From the NCBI RefSeq assembly GCF_023821985.2, contig NZ_CP098805.1, positions 3,038,001 to 3,102,000 of the forward strand: 64,000 nt of DNA. Direction: 5' to 3'. Source of the stretch: Dyadobacter chenhuakuii (lineage in GTDB: Bacteria > Bacteroidota > Bacteroidia > Cytophagales > Spirosomataceae). Shown here piece after piece: positions 1-7,968 of the stretch. The position numbers and the translations under genes were made by a program. How positions within the stretch are numbered: the first letter of the stretch is position 1; each line of letters begins with the position of its first letter. The notes under the pieces are model-generated. The model was not told the DNA's origin and ran no database searches. It saw only the letters and a list, made by a program, of their open reading frames with translations.

Positions 1-187
1 CCAGACCTGCGCGGAATGTCATTGCACTCATAGGGCAGCTTTGGCAAGAGCCCTGCAACTCCAATTTAACGACCAGATCATCAGTCAATTCCACAAATTT
101 CACATCTCCACCGTCTGCGTGCAAATAAGGTCGTACCGTATCGAGTGCCTGCTCGATGAGCTCTATTATTTTTTCTTTTGAATCCAT
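1..187 (-). CDS. NifU-like C-terminal (Nfu) Fe-S scaffold protein, partial
   Basis: This is the N-terminal 62 residues of a small Nfu-type protein; the rest lies beyond the left edge. It starts with MDSKEKIIELIEQALD, continues with the Nfu hallmark region YLHADGGDVKF, and has the cluster-binding CxxC in GSCQSCPM. Nfu proteins hold a transient 4Fe-4S cluster between two such CxxC motifs and pass it to apo-proteins in the cytoplasm. The gene lies 66 bp downstream of the Mrp gene on the same strand, so the two Fe-S carriers probably form one operon. A second, two-domain Nfu protein is encoded at 48608-49204. The identification is firm; only the missing 3' end is uncertain. Confidence 0.9.
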   Translation of the reverse strand, partial: MDSKEKIIELIEQALDTVRPYLHADGGDVKFVELTDDLVVKLELQGSCQSCPMSAMTFRAGL

Positions 188-253
188 TGTTAAAAAATCT
201 ATTTGCTAAGGTGCAAGAATATATTCAAAAAATCAAATCATTAACATATAATG

Positions 254-1360
254 CTAAGCCTGGATTTCAACGGGCTGCGTTTTCTCCTTTGTAGCATTTC
301 TGATCGCAACCTGCTGCGCCAACGACTCAGCTGCATCACGGAAAGCATCATTCACAATCGGATTCATATCCATAACAGCCGGGCGTCCTTCATCACCTGC
401 CTCCCTAATGCCTTGTACCAAAGGAATTTGGCCTAATAAAGGAACATCAAACTTATCTGCAAGCAACTGACCTCCTCCTTTTCCAAAGATATGATACTGA
501 TGATCAGGCATTTCTTCCGGCGTAAACCAGGACATGTTTTCAATTACACCCAAAATCGGCACATTGATCTGCGGCTGGCGGAACATTTGCAAACCTTTGA
601 TAGCATCAGCAAGTGCCACTTTTTGAGGCGTGGTAACGATCACCGCTCCGGTTACGGGCACTGTTTGCACTAATGTTAAATGTATATCGCTGGTGCCGGG
701 AGGAAGGTCGATCAAAAGATAATCCAGATCACCCCAGTCCGTATCTGCAAAAAATTGCTTCAAAGCCTGGCTGGCCATTGGCCCACGCCAAACGACCGCG
801 CTATCAGGAGGAGTAAGAAATCCGATGGAGATCATTTTGATCCCGTATTGGCGGATCGGGTTAATGAAGTTTTTACCGTCTTTTGGCGTAATGGTAGGCT
901 GCATATTCTCTGCACCAAACATCACCGGGATCGAAGGCCCAAAAATATCCGCATCAATAATGCCGACCGAAGCGCCCGAACGGTGCAGCGCCATAGCAAG
1001 GTTCGCGGTGACTGTTGACTTACCCACGCCTCCTTTTCCGGAAGAAATAGCGATCACATTCTTCACGCCCGGAATAACCGGCCCGGACTGACGCGTTGAA
1101 GTTACATTGGCTGTAAGCTTGATAACAACCTCGACGTCTGGACTTAAATGCTCGTGAATTGCTGCCTCGCAATTTCTGCGGATCAGCTCTTTCAACGGAC
1201 AGGCGGGGGTTGTCAAAACAACTGTAAATCTTACCTGATTCACCCCGATTTCAATGTCCTGGATCATACCCAGCGTCACCAAATCCTTTTTGAGATCCGG
1301 TTCTTCAACAGTGCTGAGCGCCTGTAAAACTTTCTCCTTATTAATTGTAAATTCTCCCAT
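254..1360 (-). CDS. Mrp/ApbC-family P-loop ATPase, iron-sulfur carrier
   Basis: The protein has 368 residues: an N-terminal MIP18/DUF59 domain (about residues 1-85, with TPACPLKE), then a Mrp/NBP35 P-loop NTPase. The deviant Walker A GKGGVGKST is at residues 108-116, followed by the family signatures GIIDADIFGPSIP and LLIDLPPGTSD. Proteins of this family bind ATP and a bridging Fe-S cluster and deliver clusters in the cytoplasm. The usual C-terminal CxxC after ENMS is absent; the sequence reads ENMSWFTPEEMPD. From memory this is common in Bacteroidota homologues, but it means cluster binding must use other ligands. It probably shares an operon with the Nfu gene downstream. Confidence 0.93.
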   Translation of the reverse strand: MGEFTINKEKVLQALSTVEEPDLKKDLVTLGMIQDIEIGVNQVRFTVVLTTPACPLKELIRRNCEAAIHEHLSPDVEVVIKLTANVTSTRQSGPVIPGVKNVIAISSGKGGVGKSTVTANLAMALHRSGASVGIIDADIFGPSIPVMFGAENMQPTITPKDGKNFINPIRQYGIKMISIGFLTPPDSAVVWRGPMASQALKQFFADTDWGDLDYLLIDLPPGTSDIHLTLVQTVPVTGAVIVTTPQKVALADAIKGLQMFRQPQINVPILGVIENMSWFTPEEMPDHQYHIFGKGGGQLLADKFDVPLLGQIPLVQGIREAGDEGRPAVMDMNPIVNDAFRDAAESLAQQVAIRNATKEKTQPVEIQA

Positions 1361-1468
1361 TATACTGGTTAAGACCTCTCGATTTTTACGCCTTATGAAG
1401 CCCCGGAAACTTAAAAATATCTGATTCTATACTTCAATATTATGCAACACGAATTATTCCCAATGAGT

Positions 1469-2473
1469 TTATCTCAAATCTGAAAATTCATGGATTTTGT
1501 CTTCTGTTTCCGCAATTTCTCTGGTGACATCAATTTGCGATGACAGTGCTTTTAATTTTGACAACACGTTTTTCAGCAATTTCCGGTGACTTTCGGTAAC
1601 GCCATGCAAAGGCCTGTGCTGGGTCATTTGGCGTATAGCGTCCCATTCTTTCATAAGATTCCGGGCGCTGGGTTCAATGTAAGTTTTAGCGAAAGCATTG
1701 AAAATGTAATCCTCTGCAACCTTGGTCGGATGGATCATATCTTCCTCATAAAACCGGTAATCACGCAGCTCATCCACCATGATTTCGTAAGCAGGAAAAT
1801 ACTCGACATGCTTGTATTTTTCGGATAACCGGTGACAAACCAGCCGCAATGTTGACTTGCTAACCTGGTTCAGCGGCAGCGTATCCCGTGTATGCCTCAC
1901 CGGACTGACCGTCAATATCACCCTGAGATTTCTTTGGAAAGACTGCAATTTTTGGATCAGCTGATCATAAGCGATCATGATCTGATCGGGATGAAGCAAT
2001 TCTCTCAGGAAACGGTCGGCTGGCTGTTTATGACAATTGCCGACGATCAGATTCGTCTGCTTATGCCGGTAAGCAAATGCAGTTCCGAAAGTGATTACCA
2101 GAACATCCGCTTCTTTCAAAAAGACTCTTGCAGACACCAATTTATCTGTCAACTGTGCATGTAAAGCCTCCCTATCATGTCCGTACAACGATGAATGGAA
2201 ATCATGATGAAGCCAGATCTTATCCGGATTCTCTAAAAACAATGCTTGATTAGGCTCCTTACCTTCCAGCGTAATATCTAAAATCTTGGCAATGGCCAGC
2301 GGATTAAATGCAGTTCCAAAATCATTATTCAAAACCGGAAATTTATACCCGCCAAGCTGACTACCAAGCACATCTGCAAAACAAGAACCGATTGTCGCAA
2401 TCCTGGAATGATGGCCAATTTTCCAATCCGATGGAGTGGTCCCAACCTCCGTACTAAGCTTAATTTCCATCAT
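1469..2473 (-). CDS. GSCFA domain-containing protein
   Basis: The 334-residue protein carries the motif that names its family, IGSCFADVLG, near residue 30, and a later DMIHPTKVAEDYIF segment that resembles the Asp-x-x-His block of SGNH-like hydrolases. No signal peptide or membrane segment is evident, so it is likely cytoplasmic. GSCFA proteins are widespread in Bacteroidota. Their biochemical function is not established, although the fold is thought to be related to GDSL/SGNH esterases. The C-terminal part is helical and charged. It is transcribed away from the DUF6934 gene, with a 124-bp gap between the two starts. Confidence 0.85.
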   Translation of the reverse strand: MMEIKLSTEVGTTPSDWKIGHHSRIATIGSCFADVLGSQLGGYKFPVLNNDFGTAFNPLAIAKILDITLEGKEPNQALFLENPDKIWLHHDFHSSLYGHDREALHAQLTDKLVSARVFLKEADVLVITFGTAFAYRHKQTNLIVGNCHKQPADRFLRELLHPDQIMIAYDQLIQKLQSFQRNLRVILTVSPVRHTRDTLPLNQVSKSTLRLVCHRLSEKYKHVEYFPAYEIMVDELRDYRFYEEDMIHPTKVAEDYIFNAFAKTYIEPSARNLMKEWDAIRQMTQHRPLHGVTESHRKLLKNVLSKLKALSSQIDVTREIAETEDKIHEFSDLR

Positions 2474-2561
2474 TAACCTATAAAGTGTATCAATCGTAAA
2501 ATTACAAGTATTTGCCCGGTTTAGGGCAATTAATGTGTTTTCATAAATTAGAGAAAAGGAT

Positions 2562-2569
2562 TATGTTTG
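2562..2569 (+). promoter_or_regulatory. Candidate -7 element (TAnnTTTG)
   Basis: TATGTTTG matches the Bacteroidota -7 consensus and lies 28 bp upstream of the DUF6934 start codon, giving a leader of about 23 nt. There is no clear TTG -33 element at the expected distance, so the assignment is tentative. Confidence 0.35.
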
Positions 2570-2597
2570 GGATAAATTCACACGCTATATTTTATTG

Positions 2598-3035
2598 ATG
2601 GACATTAAGCCTTACCCCTTCACCGTACTAAATACCGAATTTCGATACGAATTCATTAGTATCAGTGCAACAAAAGCAGTACAAAAAGTTGTTTTATTTA
2701 CCGGAACCGGAGCTTCGGGCACTTATAATCTGGCACTTCTGGATGTATTGCAAGATGGACGTCTATGTGATGTTGCGGAAACCAGAAACAAAGATTTCAA
2801 AAAGGTCCTGGCGACAGTATTCCAAATAATTCATCATTTCTTCGAAACAAAACCTGAAAGCGTCGTTATGTTTATGGGAAGTGATGAGCGGAGGCATAGA
2901 ATGTATCGGATCATTATTAATAAGGAAGTTCGGGAAATATCCAGGTCTTTCATTGTATCAGGGGTAATCGGCGATTTTTCTGAATATTTTCAACCAAATA
3001 CACATTACGACTATTATTTAATTGAAAAATTATGA
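2598..3035 (+). CDS. DUF6934-like protein
   Basis: This is a 145-residue, apparently cytoplasmic protein. It opens with YPFTVLNTEFRYEFISI, has a central helix-rich stretch with IIHHFFE, and ends HYDYYLIEKL. It resembles the DUF6934 family, which from memory is frequent and often multi-copy in Cytophagales; no biochemical role is known to me. I chose the ATG at 2598 over the TTG directly before it. Its stop overlaps the next start by four bases (ATGA, 3032-3035), the usual mark of translational coupling. The pairing with a tiny, very basic downstream partner looks like a toxin-antitoxin module, but nothing in the sequence proves that. Confidence 0.7.
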   Translation: MDIKPYPFTVLNTEFRYEFISISATKAVQKVVLFTGTGASGTYNLALLDVLQDGRLCDVAETRNKDFKKVLATVFQIIHHFFETKPESVVMFMGSDERRHRMYRIIINKEVREISRSFIVSGVIGDFSEYFQPNTHYDYYLIEKL

Positions 3036-3196
3036 AACAGGAATTCAAACTCGTTGAGCTGCATGATGTGACGAATCATCCGATCGTTCAAAAGAAGCTG
3101 GCGCGGGCAAATGAGCTGCTTAGCAAAACTGATCTTTCTCCCATTTATGAAAGGAGAAAACAAAGGGAAGAGGCTAAGAAAAAGACGGGGATATGA
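3032..3196 (+). CDS. Small basic protein of 54 residues, unknown function
   Basis: The reading frame is ATG-initiated and runs from MKQEFKLVELHDV to a lysine/arginine-rich tail (ERRKQREEAKKKTGI). It overlaps the upstream DUF6934 gene by ATGA, and the downstream GH16 gene also by ATGA (3193-3196). This double overlap is the main evidence that it is a real, translated gene. The sequence is mostly helical and charged, with no membrane segment. It may be a partner of the DUF6934 protein. I do not recognise a named family. Confidence 0.6.
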   Translation: MKQEFKLVELHDVTNHPIVQKKLARANELLSKTDLSPIYERRKQREEAKKKTGI

Positions 3197-4029
3197 GCTT
3201 GGGCTTTGCTGCACTTGTTGCCATTGTATCGTTTGGTTGTACACAGCCAAACGACACAACGCTCGCTCAAAAGCCAGCAAAATATGAATTCGCCGCCCAG
3301 CCTTCCTGGCAGGATGAATTCGATTACGCTGGTAAGCCTGACCCGAAGAAGTGGAGCTATGACCTGGGGGATCATGGCTGGGGGAACAATGAGTTGCAGA
3401 ATTATACGGATCAGATCGAAAATGCCAAAGTGGAAAACGGGCATCTAGTCATTGAGGCTATCAAAGGAAAGTCGGGAAAGGCTGATTATAGTTCGGCGCG
3501 GCTGGTTTCGAAGGGCAAAGGGGATTTTACATATGGTAAGTTCGAAATCCGTGCCAAGCTTCCGAAAGGCCGCGGCACCTGGCCTGCGATATGGATGCTT
3601 GCGACTGGAAACAGCTATGGGAATAAGGGTTGGCCGGATAATGGTGAGATTGATATCATGGAACACGTAGGTTTTGACCAGAACCGGGTTCATGGAAACA
3701 TTCATACCAAGGCTTTTAACCATGCTATTAAGACGAATAAGGGTGATAATGTCGTCGTTGAAACGGTTTCGGAAGAGTTTCACATTTACTCCTGCGAATG
3801 GACGCCCGAAAGCGTGAAGATCCTGTTGGACGGCAAAGACTATTTTACTTTTAATAAAGAAGCTGGCTACGAATGGACTCAATGGCCCTTTGATAAACCT
3901 TTTCATTTAATTTTAAATATGGCTGTCGGAGGCAATTGGGGCGGACAGAAAGGCGTGGATGACAGCATTTTCCCTCAAAAAATGGAGGTGGATTACGTGC
4001 GCGTTTACCCGCTTGTCGAGAAAAAGTAG
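3193..4029 (+). CDS. Glycoside hydrolase family 16 lipoprotein (beta-glucanase/laminarinase type)
   Basis: The 278-residue protein has the GH16 catalytic signature GEIDIMEHVG, with nucleophile E152, assisting D154 and acid/base E157. Flanking family blocks are WPAIWM and, near the C terminus, FHLILNMAVGGNWGG. It should hydrolyse beta-1,3 or mixed-linked glucans. The N terminus is a short hydrophobic stretch ending in FGC, consistent with a lipoprotein exported to the cell envelope. It is odd in having no positive charge before the hydrophobic core, and its lipobox is weak. An in-frame stop 15 bp upstream rules out a longer start in this frame. It overlaps the 54-residue gene by ATGA and so seems coupled to it. 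A beta-glucosidase (62610-63959) encoded elsewhere in the window could act on its products. Confidence 0.9.
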   Translation: MSLGFAALVAIVSFGCTQPNDTTLAQKPAKYEFAAQPSWQDEFDYAGKPDPKKWSYDLGDHGWGNNELQNYTDQIENAKVENGHLVIEAIKGKSGKADYSSARLVSKGKGDFTYGKFEIRAKLPKGRGTWPAIWMLATGNSYGNKGWPDNGEIDIMEHVGFDQNRVHGNIHTKAFNHAIKTNKGDNVVVETVSEEFHIYSCEWTPESVKILLDGKDYFTFNKEAGYEWTQWPFDKPFHLILNMAVGGNWGGQKGVDDSIFPQKMEVDYVRVYPLVEKK

Positions 4030-4064
4030 CTTTGAAATTCGAGCGCATGGAAGTATCTTGCGCT

Positions 4065-5831
4065 ATGGATAATTTCGTTGTCTCGGCCAGAAAGTATCGT
4101 CCCGTCACTTTCGACTCGGTGGTTGGCCAGTCACACATCACTACAACTTTAAAAAACGCAATCCGCACCAATCACCTGGCGCAGGCTTTCCTTTTTTGCG
4201 GGCCGCGAGGGGTTGGAAAAACAACTTGCGCAAGGATCTTAGCCAAAACCATCAACTGCCAGAACCTTGGCGACGATGTGGAAGCGTGCGGCGAATGCGA
4301 ATCTTGTGTCAGTTTTCAAAACAATGCATCATTCAACATTCATGAGCTGGATGCTGCTTCCAATAACTCCGTTGAAGATATCCGTAACCTGATAGACCAG
4401 GTTCGTTACCCGCCTCAAACCGGGAAATACAAAATCTATATTATTGATGAGGTGCACATGCTTTCGCAAGCTGCCTTCAATGCATTTTTGAAAACGTTGG
4501 AAGAACCGCCTGGTTACGCCATTTTTATCCTGGCGACCACGGAAAAGCATAAAATTCTGCCAACCATTCTTTCACGCTGCCAGATCTTCGATTTCAACCG
4601 CATTCAACCGAAAGACATTGCTTATCACTTGTCAGATATCGCGCAGAAAGAGGGTATCGAAACAGAAAAAGAAGCATTGGAGCTGATCGGCCAGAAGGCT
4701 GATGGCGGTCTTCGGGATGCGCTTTCGATGTTTGACCTGAATGTGACATTTTCGACAGATAACAAGCTTACTTATGAAGCTGTGCTGGAAAATCTGCACA
4801 TTCTGGACTACGATTATTATTTCAAAATCACAGATGCGCTGACTTCGGGCAGCATTGCCCGCTCGCTGGTTTTATTTGATGAAATTTTGAGAAAAGGCTT
4901 TGACGGTCATTTGTTCGTGGTTGGCCTTTTGGAACATTTTCGGAATCTCCTGGTCTGCAAGGACCCGCAAACTGTCACGCTTTTGCAGGTTTCGGAATCA
5001 GCGGAACGGAAATATCAGCAGCAGTCGGCATTGGCGGATATGAGCTTTTTGTTGTCTGCGCTGAGCATTGCCAGCCAGTGTGATATCAATTATAAATCGG
5101 CCAAAAACCAGCGGTTGCATGTGGAGCTTTGTTTGATGAAGCTCGCCAATCTGCCCCATGTTCTTCAACTTTCTTCTCTTGCCGCCGTTGATGAAACGGC
5201 AAAAAAAAAAGTTGAGCCTGAGTTAAAACCTTTAAATACTGCCCCTGCAACGCCCATTGAAACGCCCAGCAATGGTTTGTCCTTAAATGGAAATCATACC
5301 GAGGCTCCGGCGCGCGTTGCACAGCCAGTTGCACAGGCCCCTTCGCGTCTCAAAAATACGATTGCATTGAGTCCTACAGCGGCGGTTGCAGAGACAGCAG
5401 TTAAAGAAAAGCCAAGTAGTGAGGTGGAGAATGGCTATGCGGCCTCGCAAACCAATGTAAGAAAAGAGGCACTTACATTCGAAACGCTGCAAACGCATTG
5501 GTATGAATTCGCCGAAAAGCGAAGGATAGCAGGTAACTCCACGACGGAAGAAATCAGTTTGAACAAAGAATTCAAACTGGAAGGCACGAGCATTGAAATC
5601 GCTTTGGACAACACGCACCAGTTGGAAGCAATGGCGAATGTGCGTTATGAACTGCTAACCTATCTCAAAAGTCGCATTGATGCACCGAGGCTGGAAATAA
5701 ACCCGCGCGTGGCGCCGCAGGAAGTGAACAGGCTTCCTTACACCCCGGCAGAAAAATTCAATTTCATGGCGGAGAAGAATCCGTATCTGCTGGAATTGAA
5801 ACAAGCTTTGGGATTAGATGTAGATTTCTAA
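4065..5831 (+). CDS. dnaX: DNA polymerase III subunit gamma/tau
   Basis: This is the clamp-loader ATPase of the replicase, 588 residues from the ATG at 4065. That start gives the conserved MDNFVVSARKYRP; two upstream starts at 4032 and 4047 are less likely. Walker A GPRGVGKTT has K52, zinc-binding cysteines follow in CGECESC, and the Walker B region is DEVHM (D128, E129). Domains I-III end near residue 375, followed by a low-complexity linker and a tau-specific C-terminal region. At the end of domain III is a run of ten adenines (5201-5210), and both shifted frames terminate within 16 nt after it. A gamma-like short form is therefore likely (see the separate entry). The gene is convergent with coaE. 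Confidence 0.96.
   Translation: MDNFVVSARKYRPVTFDSVVGQSHITTTLKNAIRTNHLAQAFLFCGPRGVGKTTCARILAKTINCQNLGDDVEACGECESCVSFQNNASFNIHELDAASNNSVEDIRNLIDQVRYPPQTGKYKIYIIDEVHMLSQAAFNAFLKTLEEPPGYAIFILATTEKHKILPTILSRCQIFDFNRIQPKDIAYHLSDIAQKEGIETEKEALELIGQKADGGLRDALSMFDLNVTFSTDNKLTYEAVLENLHILDYDYYFKITDALTSGSIARSLVLFDEILRKGFDGHLFVVGLLEHFRNLLVCKDPQTVTLLQVSESAERKYQQQSALADMSFLLSALSIASQCDINYKSAKNQRLHVELCLMKLANLPHVLQLSSLAAVDETAKKKVEPELKPLNTAPATPIETPSNGLSLNGNHTEAPARVAQPVAQAPSRLKNTIALSPTAAVAETAVKEKPSSEVENGYAASQTNVRKEALTFETLQTHWYEFAEKRRIAGNSTTEEISLNKEFKLEGTSIEIALDNTHQLEAMANVRYELLTYLKSRIDAPRLEINPRVAPQEVNRLPYTPAEKFNFMAEKNPYLLELKQALGLDVDF
5201..5210 (+). other. A10 slippage tract inside dnaX
   Basis: Ten consecutive A residues lie in frame as gcA AAA AAA AAA gtt. 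In the -1 frame the next codons are AGT TGA (stop at 5213-5215). In the +1 frame they are TTG AGC CTG AGT TAA (stop at 5224-5226). Slippage in either direction would give a product of about 383-386 residues covering the clamp-loader domains I-III. No obvious downstream stem-loop or upstream Shine-Dalgarno-like stimulator is visible, which favours transcriptional slippage over ribosomal frameshifting. Confidence 0.65.
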
Positions 5832-5832
5832 T

Positions 5833-6435
5833 TTAGCTTCTTGCCATCAGGAAAATTTCATGAAGCTTCAATATCTGCGGAATCAAAGCTGATCTTTCGT
5901 CATTATTGACAAAAAAATTGCCGACCATTCTTCGTTCGTCGTCCGAAATCTGTCTCTTTACAATGGCCCTGATCTGGTCCTCGCTGCGATTGTCCCTTTG
6001 CAGGATTCGGGATATCCGCAATTCTAATGGCGCTTCAACCACAACCACATAATCCAGTGCATTGCGGTCGCCAGCCTTATTCATAATGGCTGCTTCCTTT
6101 ACGACATACGGCGATCCTGCATGATTTTCAACCCAATCTGCGGTGTCCTGCATGACGACGGGATGAATGATTGCATTCAGTTTTTTGAGTAAATGTTCAT
6201 TGCTGAAAACCAGCGAGCTAACATATGCTGTATTATAATGTCCTTCGCTGGTGTAGGATTCTTTTCCTAACAGCGAGACAACACTTTCAATGATCTGGGG
6301 ATTGTGATTGGTGAGCCATTTGGCCCGGCTGTCTGCATTGTAAACGGGAATGCCCAGGCAGGCAAACAATTTACAGACAACACTTTTCCCAGAGCCGATT
6401 CCGCCGGTAATTCCAACTTGAAGGGGAAGTGACAT
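5833..6435 (-). CDS. coaE: Dephospho-CoA kinase
   Basis: This 200-residue P-loop kinase catalyses the last step of coenzyme A synthesis, phosphorylating the ribose 3' hydroxyl of dephospho-CoA with ATP. The start MSLPLQVGITGGIGSGKS contains the Walker A (residues 11-18). YNADSRAKWL corresponds to the conserved Asp segment after the P-loop, and HPVVMQD to the substrate-lid region. Length is normal for the family. It is the last gene of the minus-strand run that begins with nusB, 27 bp after the YbbR gene, and is convergent with dnaX, with its stop immediately next to the dnaX stop. Confidence 0.95.
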   Translation of the reverse strand: MSLPLQVGITGGIGSGKSVVCKLFACLGIPVYNADSRAKWLTNHNPQIIESVVSLLGKESYTSEGHYNTAYVSSLVFSNEHLLKKLNAIIHPVVMQDTADWVENHAGSPYVVKEAAIMNKAGDRNALDYVVVVEAPLELRISRILQRDNRSEDQIRAIVKRQISDDERRMVGNFFVNNDERSALIPQILKLHEIFLMARS

Positions 6436-6462
6436 GACGGAAAAATGACGTGAATGATGAAT

Positions 6463-7155
6463 TTACGGCGTGATCACATTGAGATACTGCGCCACCTCAA
6501 AACTGATGTAAACGTCCCGGTGACTCACCTCTACCAACGGCGAAACCGGCAGCGGGATGGGCAGGCTTTCGTCAAAGTTGTTTTGGATCTTGGGCGTAGG
6601 AACGCTGACACGAATCGTATCCGGATAAGTCTTGATCAACGAAACGGGCCCGTCGACAGATATAAGCGATGGGGAAACATTAATAATGCTTGAAATAACG
6701 TAACCATCGCGGATATTTATCGCCGCGCTATCCACCCGGATAGGAATGATCTTCCTGATCTTTCGCTCGAAATTGAGCTCGAATGTATCCGCAATGACAT
6801 AATTCACGTGCAGGTTTGGGAACAATTCCGTGATCTGGTCCGTCAATGTGGTCGAGTTGATGAAACTTGCCTCATTGGGGTTGTTAACCTTATAAACCAC
6901 CGGGTTAGCATTGAAATTAAGCCAGGATTTTTGCAGCAGCGTCCAGCCGTCGCCCGAGACATTCACGGAAATCCGTTTTGGTAATGGCTGCATAGGAACA
7001 AAAGCCGAATAATCGTATTCGATGTCCAGGGGATAATTAAGCTTAATCGAATAATTATCCTTGTTCAATACATTCATTAACCAAAAAAACGAGGCTGCCA
7101 GAATACATACAAAAAAGGTCTTGACTTTATTCTGGCCTGATGGTGCGTTACTCAT
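6463..7155 (-). CDS. YbbR-like domain protein (CdaR family)
   Basis: The 230-residue protein has one N-terminal transmembrane segment (about residues 11-26, VKTFFVCILAASFFWLMN) followed by an extracytoplasmic beta-rich region with YbbR-type repeats, for example RISVNVSGDGW and ISVDGPVSLI. In Firmicutes, YbbR/CdaR proteins bind and regulate the diadenylate cyclase CdaA; whether this holds in Bacteroidota is uncertain, and no cyclase gene is present here. It sits between yajC and coaE, an arrangement I recognise from other Bacteroidota genomes. Confidence 0.8.
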   Translation of the reverse strand: MSNAPSGQNKVKTFFVCILAASFFWLMNVLNKDNYSIKLNYPLDIEYDYSAFVPMQPLPKRISVNVSGDGWTLLQKSWLNFNANPVVYKVNNPNEASFINSTTLTDQITELFPNLHVNYVIADTFELNFERKIRKIIPIRVDSAAINIRDGYVISSIINVSPSLISVDGPVSLIKTYPDTIRVSVPTPKIQNNFDESLPIPLPVSPLVEVSHRDVYISFEVAQYLNVITP

Positions 7156-7164
7156 AACATGACT

Positions 7165-7467
7165 TTACCCTGCAATAGTACGCGCAACCGCTGACTTATC
7201 CACTGTAAGCTTCACTCCTTTATCCAGTTCAAGCGTAACAATGGCGTCTTCAACAGTATAAACCCGCGCGTGGATCCCTCCTATTGTAACGACCTGATCT
7301 CCTTTTTTAAGATTGCCAAGAAGCTCTTTTTGCTCTTTTTGTTTCTTTTGCTGCGGACGGATCATGAAAAAATAGAATACACCAATGATACCAACCCACA
7401 TCACGACCTGGTAAATCATGGCTTCTGAACCGCCACTTGCTGCTTGTGCTAAAATCGAAAATTTCAT
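7165..7467 (-). CDS. yajC: Preprotein translocase subunit YajC
   Basis: This is a 100-residue inner-membrane accessory subunit of the Sec translocon. A single N-terminal membrane helix (MIYQVVMWVGIIGVFYFF) is followed by the family signature MIRPQQKKQKEQKE and a small cytoplasmic domain with LKKGDQVVTIGGIHARV. It associates with SecDF and promotes protein export. It lies 9 bp upstream of the YbbR gene and 51 bp downstream of the DUF1573 gene, on the same strand. Confidence 0.95.
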   Translation of the reverse strand: MKFSILAQAASGGSEAMIYQVVMWVGIIGVFYFFMIRPQQKKQKEQKELLGNLKKGDQVVTIGGIHARVYTVEDAIVTLELDKGVKLTVDKSAVARTIAG

Positions 7468-7518
7468 TATAATGAACGGATTAGTAAGTTGTTAACCTTT
7501 CGGTTGTGATAGAGAAAG

Positions 7519-7959
7519 CTAGTTGAGTGTATCAGGCTTGGAAGCTGCATTTACAATTCCTTTCAGCCTGAGCTCCGTGTAAGCCGGCTCCGTGTTGGCA
7601 TAAACCGTTATGGTTTTTACCTGCGGGCCAGTTTTATTTTTACTGTCAAAACGGACTTTAATGCTGGAAGTCTGCTTCGGACCAATGGGATCTTTCGGCC
7701 ACTCCGGCGTGGTGCAGCCGCAAGATGAAGTTATATTATTGAGGATCAATGGATATTCGCCATCATTCCGGAACTTGAAATCATGTTCGACAACCTCCCC
7801 TTCCTGAATTGTCCCGAATTCAAATGTTGAACTATCGCTCAAAGTAAAAACAGGCATCTTTGAGTCTGCCTGTTTTGAATCTTCTTTATTATCGCTTTTG
7901 GAACAATTGGAAAGTAGTAATGCAACTCCCAATAAAAAACCCAATGACCGTATTTTCAT
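7519..7959 (-). CDS. DUF1573 domain lipoprotein
   Basis: The 146-residue protein has a lipoprotein signal (LGFLLGVALLLSNC, lipid-modified Cys at about residue 19) and one DUF1573 domain. The domain is a small immunoglobulin-like beta sandwich, recognised by FEFGTIQEGEVVEHDFKF and by the SCGCTTPEWP segment. DUF1573 proteins are abundant in Bacteroidota and related to ASH/MSP-type domains; no enzymatic role is known. It is probably anchored to the inner or outer membrane facing the periplasm. It belongs to the nusB-coaE run. Confidence 0.88.
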   Translation of the reverse strand: MKIRSLGFLLGVALLLSNCSKSDNKEDSKQADSKMPVFTLSDSSTFEFGTIQEGEVVEHDFKFRNDGEYPLILNNITSSCGCTTPEWPKDPIGPKQTSSIKVRFDSKNKTGPQVKTITVYANTEPAYTELRLKGIVNAASKPDTLN

Positions 7960-7968
7960 ATGAAATAA

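Noticed and set aside
3178-3184. Possible -1 frameshift site (G-AAA-AAG) joining the 54-residue gene to GH16
   Set aside because: It would give the GH16 signal a basic start, but the heptamer is a weak slippery site, the ATGA overlap already explains expression, and no stimulating structure is seen.
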